In this document: positions 27,201-33,010 of the stretch, in pieces | How the letters are laid out: every line of letters begins with the position of its first letter | How positions within the stretch are numbered: position 1 is the first letter of the stretch | Position numbers and translations under genes: made by a program | Assembly: GCF_041053055.1 (NCBI RefSeq) | Contig: NZ_CP163443.1 | Span: forward strand, 4,509,001 to 4,573,000 | Length of the DNA: 64,000 nucleotides | Direction: 5' to 3' | Origin: Streptomyces sp. R41 | GTDB lineage: Bacteria > Actinomycetota > Actinomycetes > Streptomycetales > Streptomycetaceae | The notes under the pieces: generated by a model | The model's input: the letters and a program-made list of their open reading frames with translations, nothing else | The model's database searches: none | Told to the model about the DNA's origin: nothing

Positions 27201-27389
27201 CCCGCTGTCACGCGCGATGACAAGCCGCTGCGCGCCCCCGTCGGAGCGCGGACCCTCGGCACGGTCCTCGGCCCACACCACGAACCCGAGTTCGAACTCC
27301 CGCACCCGCACCTCACGATGCTGATACGAGGCCACGTCCCCGTTGATCCACTCTTCCGCGCGCTCCTGCGCCTGCGCGAAGGTCACCAT
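24294..27389 (-). CDS. Imm35-like / collagen-like linker / nucleic-acid deaminase / SUKH-4 multidomain protein
   Basis: A 1031-residue protein. Residues 1-90 resemble the Imm35/YrhB immunity fold (AQERAEEWINGD, LVIARDSGEATLW, VIRRYEEEYG). About 620 Pro/Gly/Ala-rich residues follow, with collagen-like PGAP and PGTPPPGAP runs and three copies of GGxHHAATMLAGPAVGGPGAP-type segments. Residues about 714-820 carry a deaminase-fold core with HTELESCELPGAYC near 764-777, resembling the XOO_2897-type zinc deaminases. The last about 185 residues (GQELAAAFGPGVFRFD, GSDFGKAICVQYG, LRFGLNQEQAGRWTVDF) match SUKH-4 immunity domains. It lies 7 bases after the WHH/SUKH gene. Domain names are from memory and the deaminase is the least certain. 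Confidence 0.75.
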   Translation of the reverse strand: MVTFAQAQERAEEWINGDVASYQHREVRVREFELGFVVWAEDRAEGPRSDGGAQRLVIARDSGEATLWPALPVGEVIRRYEEEYGIPDAAPAPSPAPAARVDLNQTSFLLSPPEWLQEAADKLGIPDRRAGAGASDGAGSRPAAASAGGDASLGGGSVNGASGSGSSVPGAPGQSDAHGVPSAPGAHAAPATPSAPGGGTPWPAAAAADEPGSGPHDAVTPGAPSAATPWAGTDTNADAGDDRSVPLPATVFAPPLTDVDDPPPPAATPDAKTALMSGGSQLPRTALAPAVDAPNSPSPSGSSQGPGAPGGPAPVPGPGAPQGATPPVAPSYGYPQGPGGPQGTPPPGAPSYGYPQGPGGVPGTPPPGAPQGSAVPGTPPPGAPVPGGPQGTPPPGAPAYGFPQGPGGVPGTPPPAPQAPGAPGTPPPAAPARPLPPNAGDIADAATSKAQAPPRGARGGGVSAPPPPSAPGVPGARAGSTPPPPSGPGAPGTPAGGYVPTQLVSQLGPDGPEGLGGAPGAPGAPGAPGAPQPPGGVHHAATMLAGPAVGGPGAPQPPGAPGAPKPPGAPGVPGAPAAPGTPGQPAAPGAPGAPQPPGGTPPGGVHHAATMLAGPAVGGPGAPQPPGAPGAPQPPGGTPPGGAHHAATVLAGPSVGGPGAPPPPQAPGMPPGAPQPLPGQPVPGQPMPGQPMAPGQQPPAYGYPQAGQPTVGPGYQAVLRYRAQDGSEQQLIRRSAPGTPHPEWQILHELRAMNVPPQQVLELHTELESCELPGAYCARMIRETWPQARITSIAPYGTDHASRQQGMHQLLAHQGELHQVADGPARPAPVRAPIPPVQPAPPIPPEAIGQELAAAFGPGVFRFDQAAVSRQGVPNIVAHTLVVAGLPVDMSPFFWAQAQPGRPVPTLAELAQERGVQPAADAGSYLVMGSDFGKAICVQYGTANIVAVPVEAGPGGAPVPPQFVNTGLPEFARCLALLGRMWRLRFGLNQEQAGRWTVDFQAQLASLDPAALGSPESWWSVLLEQMWDGLL

Positions 27390-27396
27390 CGGAAGT

Positions 27397-28392
27397 TCAC
27401 TCCCCCACCGAAGACACTGAAGAGACAGGCACGGCGCGCGCGAAGCCGCCGTCCACCATCAGGTTCGCCACCGTCTCCAGCTCGGGCGGATTGCCCGCGA
27501 GCCGGGACAGGAACTGGTCGAAGTCACCGCCGCAGGGCAGCAGCAGCCGCTGCACCCGCTCGGCCGGCGGCCAGGCGTCCTGGTCGCGGGCATCGTCGTA
27601 CGCGCAGAACCAGACCGAACCGATCCCGTCACCCTTGACCTTCACGGCCAACAGCCCGCCCTGCACGAACCCAACACACAAGTAATCCTTGGTGAGATGG
27701 TCGCGCAGGCACTTGTTGACGTAGACGAGGTCGTTGACGGCGGCCTCGTCGCGCACCGTGAAGAAGGGCTGGTCCACCAGGAGTCCCAGCTCGGCGTCGA
27801 GCGCGGCGCCGACCGGCGCGCACCCCCCGGCCGCCTTCAGGAAGGACCGATACGCACCCGGCAGCCGGTACCCGAGATCCTCCTCGACCCCCAGCACCTG
27901 CTGCTCCGTCACCGCCACAACCGACTTCGGCAGCCCGAAGTGCGCGGGCCGCGTCTCCTGCAACGGCCGCGTGCCCCGCTTGTTGTGGTCGACGGCCGAC
28001 GTCGCGATACCACCGTGATGCCGCAGCAACGCCTTGACCTCGACGGGCACCAACTCGAGCCGCCGACCGCCCGGCACGTGGTGCCAGGTCCAGCCGTGCG
28101 GCGTGGCCACCGACGGGATCGTGTCCCACAGGTCGTGACCGGTGGCGGCCAGCGCGGCATTCGCGGAGACATAGTCCGTGAGTCGCAACTCGTCGACGCC
28201 GAAGCCCTCAGGGGGCTCGGCGATCTCGGCGGCGGCACGCGCGTAGAGCGAGAAGTCGGGGTAGCCGTGCTCGTCGACCCGTACACCTCTGGGGTGACGG
28301 GCAGCCCGGACCGGATCCGGAAAATGCACGACCTGCCCGGCGTAGGCCGCGTTCGGCGGCGCGGCTTGCTGCCCGAGCCGACCTGTCGTCAT
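27397..28392 (-). CDS. WHH-type HNH nuclease domain fused to SUKH (SMI1/KNR4) immunity domain
   Basis: A 331-residue protein. The first half follows the HNH/EndoVII WHH toxin family: GYPDFSLYARAAAEI (43-57), DYVSANAAL (73-81), then WTWHHVPGGRRLELVPVEV (101-119) and RHHGG (124-128). The usual His of the LVPxxxH segment is replaced here (Lys120). The second half is a SUKH domain (VTEQQVLGVEEDLGYRLPGAYRSFLKAAGG, residues 161-190, then the YVNKCLRDH and LCVGFVQGG strands). Toxin and immunity folds in one chain suggest a self-neutralised or immunity-only relic. The ATG at 28392 follows GCAGGGGG. It is the first gene of the minus-strand pair and is divergent from the YwqJ gene. Confidence 0.8.
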   Translation of the reverse strand: MTTGRLGQQAAPPNAAYAGQVVHFPDPVRAARHPRGVRVDEHGYPDFSLYARAAAEIAEPPEGFGVDELRLTDYVSANAALAATGHDLWDTIPSVATPHGWTWHHVPGGRRLELVPVEVKALLRHHGGIATSAVDHNKRGTRPLQETRPAHFGLPKSVVAVTEQQVLGVEEDLGYRLPGAYRSFLKAAGGCAPVGAALDAELGLLVDQPFFTVRDEAAVNDLVYVNKCLRDHLTKDYLCVGFVQGGLLAVKVKGDGIGSVWFCAYDDARDQDAWPPAERVQRLLLPCGGDFDQFLSRLAGNPPELETVANLMVDGGFARAVPVSSVSSVGE

Positions 28393-28468
28393 GGCGGTTG
28401 CCCCCTGCGGCGTTCTCAAGAGCGGTATGGACCGTGGATGTCGACAGCCTATGCGGTTGTACGACACC

Positions 28469-28516
28469 GGTCACCGGGCCTCCGGTTCCGTGACCTGCCG
28501 TCACCCCGCCGTGACC
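28469..28516. promoter_or_regulatory. Cluster of GTCAC/GTGAC half-sites in the divergent promoter
   Basis: GTCAC at 28470 and 28500 and GTGAC at 28490 and 28511 give nested inverted repeats (spacers of 15, 5 and 6 bases). They lie midway between the divergent WHH/SUKH and YwqJ-type genes and could bind one regulator controlling both arms. Confidence 0.45.
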
Positions 28517-28621
28517 GTACGACGAAGACCGGGCGTGTCGCGCCGCCCCAGCTTCCGCACCCGCCACGGCATTTGGCAGTCTGTCTCCGCACCGGGGGAT
28601 GCATGGGAGGGAACAACGATC

Positions 28622-29125
28622 ATGAACGCGACGCATACGGGCACGTCCGGGGACCCTCGGGTCGGCTGGAGCAGCGCCGAGGCGCCCCACGCCCCCACCC
28701 TCCTGCACCGCCGTGACGGCATACTTCCCACCGTCGCCGCCGCGCTCTCCGTACGCGGCGCGACCCTCACCGGCACGGCGGCGCGCGGCGACCAGCCCCC
28801 CGCCCTGCACCCCCTCGTCCAGGACTTCCTCGACACCCTCACCAGCGCACAACGCGACCGCTTCACCGGCCGCTGCGCCGAAGCGATCCTCATCTCCCGC
28901 CACATCGCCTCGGTCGACGCCGCCCGCAGCAAGCGCGCCACGCGCAAACCGATGACGAACGGCGAGGCCCGCAAAGCCCTCAAACAGGCCAAACTCACCG
29001 CCCGCCGCATCCGCGAGGACGGCGACCCGCTGCACGGCAGCTTCGCCGAGCCCTGCCGCTCCTGCACGGCGCTCAGCGACCACTTCGGCGTACGCATCGT
29101 CGACCCCGCCGCACCGGACGCCTGA
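28622..29125 (+). CDS. YwqJ-type zinc-dependent nucleic-acid deaminase
   Basis: A 167-residue protein ending with the YwqJ-like deaminase fold. RCAEAILISRHI (84-95) supplies the CAE zinc/glutamate motif and EPCRSCTALSDHFGV (143-157) the PCxxC zinc motif. The preceding LHPLVQDFLDTLTSAQRDRFTGRC is also typical of this family. Members are toxin modules of secreted polymorphic toxins, predicted to deaminate bases in nucleic acids; here no secretion or repeat domain is attached. The ATG at 28622 has GGGAGGGAA upstream. The SUKH-3 gene follows on the same strand, the expected immunity partner. Confidence 0.85.
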   Translation: MNATHTGTSGDPRVGWSSAEAPHAPTLLHRRDGILPTVAAALSVRGATLTGTAARGDQPPALHPLVQDFLDTLTSAQRDRFTGRCAEAILISRHIASVDAARSKRATRKPMTNGEARKALKQAKLTARRIREDGDPLHGSFAEPCRSCTALSDHFGVRIVDPAAPDA

Positions 29126-29192
29126 CCCCCACCGCTCCTGTACGACGGCGTCCGCCACGCCGATGTCCCATCCCTCGACGAACGAAGGGCAG

Positions 29193-29687
29193 ATGCACGC
29201 CGACCGCTCCTCCACCACACGCTTCTCCGTCCCCGTGGACGCCGCGCTGCGCTCCGCGGGGTGGCAGCCCGGGCGCTGGGACATAAAGCAGGCCGAGTAC
29301 TGGGCCGACGCGCTGCGCGGGCACGCGTCGCCGGCCGGGCACCGGCACGCCGTGTTCCCGGCGGCGGTGGAGGCATGGGCGGAATTCGGAGGCCTCCGCA
29401 TCACCTCACCAGGGCCCGGCCGCCAGCTCGCCCCCGCCACCGTGCACTTCGACCCGCTGCACGGCCTCCACATGGCCCGCACCCTCGGCGACCTCGGCCG
29501 CGCCCTGGACTCCGAGGTCTGCCCCCTCGGCGAGGAGTCCGACACCCGCGCCCTCCTCGCCATCGACGCCGAGGGCCGCGTCTACACCCTCGACCACACC
29601 GGCGACTGGTACCTGGGCCCCACCATCGACACGGCCCTCACCACCCTCCTCGCCGGCATAGAGCCGACCCGCCTCACCGCCGGGTAA
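29193..29687 (+). CDS. SUKH-3 domain immunity protein
   Basis: A 164-residue protein with the SUKH-3 pattern: ALRSAGWQPGRW, EFGGLRI, FDPLHGLHMARTLGDLGRAL, CPLGEESDTRALLAIDAEGRVYTLDHTGDWYLG. SUKH-3 proteins are predicted immunity factors for toxin deaminases and nucleases. The ATG at 29193 is preferred because GAAGG lies just upstream; the in-frame ATG at 29163 has no ribosome site. It follows the YwqJ-type gene in the same direction and should neutralise that product. Confidence 0.83.
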   Translation: MHADRSSTTRFSVPVDAALRSAGWQPGRWDIKQAEYWADALRGHASPAGHRHAVFPAAVEAWAEFGGLRITSPGPGRQLAPATVHFDPLHGLHMARTLGDLGRALDSEVCPLGEESDTRALLAIDAEGRVYTLDHTGDWYLGPTIDTALTTLLAGIEPTRLTAG

Positions 29688-29689
29688 CC

Positions 29690-29825
29690 CCGCCCCCTCC
29701 GCCCCAGGCTTTTCTCGCCCCCTCCGCCCCTACCCGTCCCGTACCTGGGGGCTGCCGCCCCCAGCCCCCCGCATCGGGCTGAACGGCCTCGTCCTCAAAC
29801 GCCGGACGGGCTGAAGACCTGCCGG
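29690..29825 (-). repeat. Dispersed intergenic GC-rich repeat, copy 2 (inverted)
   Basis: It carries CTCGCCCCCTCCGCCCCTAC and a hairpin CTGGGGGCTGCCGCCCCCAG, the reverse complement of blocks in copies 1, 3 and 4. It ends with a CCTCAAACGCCGGACGGGCTGA-like tail that the other copies here lack. Confidence 0.65.
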
Positions 29826-29860
29826 CCGGGGTGGAGGGGGCAGGCGGGTGAGTGCGATGC

Positions 29861-30180
29861 ACCCGCAGCCGCGGACGCGCGCCACCACGGACCCGCAGTC
29901 GCAGACGCGCGCCACCACGGAGCCACAGTCCCGGACGCACACCACCACGCAACCGCAATCGCGGACGCACGCCACCACGGACCCGCAGTTGCAGACACGC
30001 GCGCTACCACGCAGCCACCGTTGCGGACGCGCGCCACACGGAACCGCAATCGCGGACGCATGCCCCACGCAGCCGCAGTCGCACACGCCACGCACCCGCA
30101 GTCCCAGACGCCCGCCCCACGCACCCGCAGCCGCGGACGCACGCCCCCCCCACTCAGCGGCAGTCGAGGACGCACACCCC
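29861..30180. repeat. Minisatellite of 30-bp units
   Basis: ACCCGCAGTCGCRGACGCRC-type units start exactly at 29861, 29891, 29921, 29951 and 29981. More degenerate copies with indels continue to about 30180. The whole 29688-30405 gap (718 bases) holds no credible gene: it comprises dispersed repeat copy 2, this array and the long hairpin at 30210. Confidence 0.88.
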
Positions 30181-30209
30181 CATTCACCCGCACCCGCCGA
30201 CGCACGGGA

Positions 30210-30323
30210 GGGGCCGTGCCGGTACATCACATGCCCCGTCGCTTACGTGGTTGCCAACAGGCAGAGCCATGTAAGCCAAGCGATCTGCCACCGGCGACGG
30301 GGCGGATGTACCGGCACGGCCCC
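30210..30323. repeat. 114-base long hairpin with 19-bp perfect terminal inverted repeats
   Basis: GGGGCCGTGCCGGTACATC (30210-30228) is exactly complementary to 30305-30323. After a small internal loop, GCCCCGTCGC (30233-30242) pairs with 30294-30303. GCTTACGTGG (30241-30250) can instead pair with CCATGTAAGC (30267-30276) with one mismatch. It lies 83 bases beyond the stop of the histidine-kinase gene on the minus strand. It could be a terminator, a structured RNA or a miniature inverted-repeat element; no target-site duplication is visible. Confidence 0.75.
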
Positions 30324-30405
30324 GACCCACCCACCGACGGAACGCGATACGCCCACCGGCGGCAGGCGGACCCAGCCACCGGCGGAAAGGCGCAAGACGG
30401 CTCCC

Positions 30406-31770
30406 CTACGCCTCCGCCGGAATCACCGCGGACACCCGAAACCCACCCGCATCCGTAGGCCCGGACACAAACACGCCCCCCAGCGCGGCAACCCGCTCCT
30501 TCATCCCCAGCAACCCATTACCGCCACTGGGCAAGCGCACGGAACCCCCCGGCTCCGGCTCCGACGGGCACTCGTTCTCCACCTGCATCGCGAGCTCGGA
30601 CACCCGATGCGCCAGCCGCACATGCGTCTTCGCACCCGCCGCATGCTTGTGGACGTTGGTCAGCGCCTCCTGCACCACCCGGTACGCCGTCTGCTCGACC
30701 TCCGGCGCGTACGCGCGCGCATCCCCCTCCACCGACAGGTCGACGACCATCCCCGCAGCCGCCGACTGCCCGATGAGCTCGTCCAGCTCAGCGAGACAGG
30801 GCCCGTCCACGGACACGGCCCCGGACCCGAACCCGGGCCCGAACCCGGCCCCCGCCCCGGACTCCGAGTCGTCCGCCGCCCGCGACGCCGCCGCCGCGGC
30901 CGCCGCCCCCACCGCCGCAAGCGGCACCGACTGCACCCGCACCCCCAGCCCGTCCCCCGTACGCAGCACGCCCAGCATCTCGCGCAACTCGGTCAGCGCC
31001 TGCCGCCCCATGTCCCCGACCAGCGCCGCGTTCTTCACGGCCTTCTCGGGATCCTTCCGAGCCACGGCCTGAAGGGCGGCGGCATGCACGACCATCAGGG
31101 ACACCCGATGCGCGACCACGTCATGCATCTCACGAGCGATCCGCGTCCGTTCCTCGTTCCGCGCCCACTCCGCACGCTCCTCGGCCCGCTCGGCGAGCAA
31201 CTGCAGCTCCCGCTCCAGCGAGTCCGCCCGCTCCCGCAGGCTCTCCATCAGCCGCCGCCGCGCACCCACATACAGCCCGAGCAGAACGGGCGGAGCGGTC
31301 ATCCCGATAGCGGTCGTAATGGAGATGAAGGGGACGAACCAGTCCCCCATCGTCACGTCTCCACGCACGACCCCTTGATGCGCCCGCACAAAAGTGACGA
31401 TCAGCATCCCGGCGAAGGACATCCCCGCCAACGCTCCGATGATCCGCCGCGGCAGCTCGGACGCGGCGAGCGTGTACAGCCCGACGAGCCCCATCAGGAA
31501 ACCCATCTGGGCAGGCGTGATGGCGATCGACACCAACACAACGGCGATCGGCCACTTCCGCCGCAGCAGCAGCACGGACCCGGCGATCAGCCCGAACCCC
31601 ACCCCCACCGGAACAGGCAGCCCCGCGTCATGCGCGAACCGGATCCCCTCCCCCGCGCACTCCACCGCGGACGCCGTCGCGAGCCCCACATCCAGCACCG
31701 CACTGCGCCACCTGACCCACCACCACGGCCCGATCCCGGCCGCGGTGTGCTCTTCCCCCGTCGTGGTCAT
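30406..31770 (-). CDS. Orphan sensor histidine kinase (HisKA_3/NarX type)
   Basis: A 454-residue kinase. Residues 20-170 hold about four to six membrane helices with little extracytoplasmic loop. A short coiled coil leads to the H-box REMHDVVAHRVS with the phosphorylated His at about 216. The ATP-binding domain shows the N-box EALTNVHKH (about 368-376) and the G-box NGLLGMKERV. An Ala/Gly-rich stretch of about 35 residues (about 288-322) is inserted between dimerisation and ATPase domains, which is unusual. No response regulator adjoins it, although this family is normally paired. The neighbouring elements are repeats and the HTH gene. Confidence 0.9.
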   Translation of the reverse strand: MTTTGEEHTAAGIGPWWWVRWRSAVLDVGLATASAVECAGEGIRFAHDAGLPVPVGVGFGLIAGSVLLLRRKWPIAVVLVSIAITPAQMGFLMGLVGLYTLAASELPRRIIGALAGMSFAGMLIVTFVRAHQGVVRGDVTMGDWFVPFISITTAIGMTAPPVLLGLYVGARRRLMESLRERADSLERELQLLAERAEERAEWARNEERTRIAREMHDVVAHRVSLMVVHAAALQAVARKDPEKAVKNAALVGDMGRQALTELREMLGVLRTGDGLGVRVQSVPLAAVGAAAAAAASRAADDSESGAGAGFGPGFGSGAVSVDGPCLAELDELIGQSAAAGMVVDLSVEGDARAYAPEVEQTAYRVVQEALTNVHKHAAGAKTHVRLAHRVSELAMQVENECPSEPEPGGSVRLPSGGNGLLGMKERVAALGGVFVSGPTDAGGFRVSAVIPAEA

Positions 31771-31931
31771 GCCTCCAGCCTACGGTCGCCCCCCGCCCCT
31801 TTTCCGGTGAGTTTCGTCTACTGGCCTACACCACCCTCCGTAATCGAACAGAAGCGAAACCGGCCGGTATCCCTCGAACTGCTGAATCGCTCACCGTTCG
31901 ACCCCGGAGGCACACATTCCGCCCGGACGGT

Positions 31932-32795
31932 ATGCCTATGGCACACGCATATGGCAAGTACGCCGATTTCGAGGGGCTGCGGGAGCGGGCGGTCGCCTTG
32001 CGACGGGCGGGACTGAGCCTCCGGCAGATCCGGGACGAGCTTCAGGTCCACAACAAGGAGACCCTTCAGCGCCTCGTCGAGGGCGAACCCCCACCGCAGT
32101 GGACGAAGCGCCCGAACGCGAAGGACGACCTGCGCGACAGGGCTCGCGAGCTCCGCCGGCAAGGCTGGACATACAACGAGATTCAGGCAGAGCTGGGGTG
32201 CTCGAAGAGTTCGGCATCGCTCTGGGTGCGGGATCTGCCTCACCCGGAACCTCGCTGCACCCCGGAGGAACAGCGAGCTCGCATGAACGCGGGGCTCGCG
32301 CGACTACGCGCCGAACAGGACCAGGCGCGCCAGGAATCCAAGAGGGAGGCCGCCGAGGCGGTCGGAGACCTGTCCGACCGAGAACTGTTCATGGCAGGAG
32401 TCGCTCTCTACTGGGCCGAGGGGCAGAAGAGCAAGCCCTACCAGCGCCGGGAATCCGTCACCTTCGTCAACAGCGACCCGGGAGTGATCCAGGTCTTCCT
32501 CGCCTGGCTCGACCTTCTCGACGTGACACGAGAACGCCTGCGCTTCCGCGTCATGATCCACGAGTCCGCCGATGTTGCTGCAGCCGAGCACTACTGGGCG
32601 AATCACGTCGGAGGCGACAGCAGCTCCTTCAACAAGACCACGCTCAAGAGGCACAACCCCAAGACGGTCCGCAAGAACGTCGGCGACACCTATCGGGGTT
32701 GCCTTGTGATCTACGTTCGACAGAGTGCCGATCTGTACCGTCGCATTGAAGGCGCCTGGTACGGCATAGTGTTGGGTGCCCACTCGGCGACCTGA
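31932..32795 (+). CDS. Double-HTH protein with LAGLIDADG-like C-terminal domain, possibly acquired
   Basis: A 287-residue protein. Two helix-turn-helix segments are visible (LRRAGLSLRQIRDELQ, about 24-39, and LRRQGWTYNEIQAELGCSKSSASLWVRD, about 73-100). The C-terminal half reads FMAGVALYWAEGQKSK, VTFVNSDPGVIQVFLAWLDLL and later GCLVIYVRQSADLYRRI. This pattern resembles a single LAGLIDADG endonuclease domain with a WAEG acidic motif; the assignment is inference. GC looks lower and codon bias weaker than the neighbours by eye. It ends 27 bases before tRNA-Gln. The start is uncertain: ATG at 31932 or 31938, with GGAGG about 20 bases upstream. Confidence 0.7.
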   Translation: MPMAHAYGKYADFEGLRERAVALRRAGLSLRQIRDELQVHNKETLQRLVEGEPPPQWTKRPNAKDDLRDRARELRRQGWTYNEIQAELGCSKSSASLWVRDLPHPEPRCTPEEQRARMNAGLARLRAEQDQARQESKREAAEAVGDLSDRELFMAGVALYWAEGQKSKPYQRRESVTFVNSDPGVIQVFLAWLDLLDVTRERLRFRVMIHESADVAAAEHYWANHVGGDSSSFNKTTLKRHNPKTVRKNVGDTYRGCLVIYVRQSADLYRRIEGAWYGIVLGAHSAT

Positions 32796-32822
32796 CCAAA
32801 TGTCCGGTTCGGTTGAGTTTCA

Positions 32823-32897
32823 TCCCCCGTGGTGTAATTGGCAGCACTGTGGCTTTTGGTGCCATCTGTCCGGGTTCGAGTCCTGGCGGGGGAGCCA
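32823..32897 (+). tRNA. tRNA-Gln (anticodon TTG)
   Basis: The acceptor stem TCCCCCG/CGGGGGA closes the cloverleaf, followed by G and an encoded CCA. The anticodon stem GTGGC/GCCAT encloses TTTTGGT with TTG at 32856-32858. The T-arm CCGGG/CCTGG encloses TTCGAGT. It precedes glmU, the position I remember in other Streptomyces. Confidence 0.95.
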
Positions 32898-32907
32898 CGC
32901 TCGGTTC

Positions 32908-32933
32908 GGGCCCTGACAGCCATGTCAGGGCCC
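32908..32933 (+). terminator. Terminator of tRNA-Gln
   Basis: GGGCCCTGACA and TGTCAGGGCCC form a perfect 11-bp stem with a GCCA loop, 11 bases after the CCA end. It separates the tRNA from glmU. Confidence 0.8.
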
Positions 32934-33010
32934 GCTCTCATGTCCCTCCCGATACGCCCCGGTATCCTGCGGATGTCAAAACCCCCCATCCGAAGCCGAA
33001 GGGCATACCC

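Noticed and set aside
24282..27638. A plus-strand frame of about 1100 codons antisense to the deaminase/SUKH-4 gene.
   Set aside because: Its Arg/Thr repeats mirror the Pro/Gly linker codons of the opposite strand. The minus frame has conserved domains at both ends.
29861..30180. The regular 30-bp repeats as a CRISPR array.
   Set aside because: There are no unique spacers between units; the units are contiguous, and no cas genes are present.
32823..32897. An integration site (duplicated tRNA 3' end) at tRNA-Gln.
   Set aside because: I found no second copy of the tRNA 3' end in the window and no integrase.
32813..33010. Extension of glmU upstream to 32813.
   Set aside because: The extension would translate through tRNA-Gln and its terminator. 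The GTG at 33011 gives the standard N-terminus.
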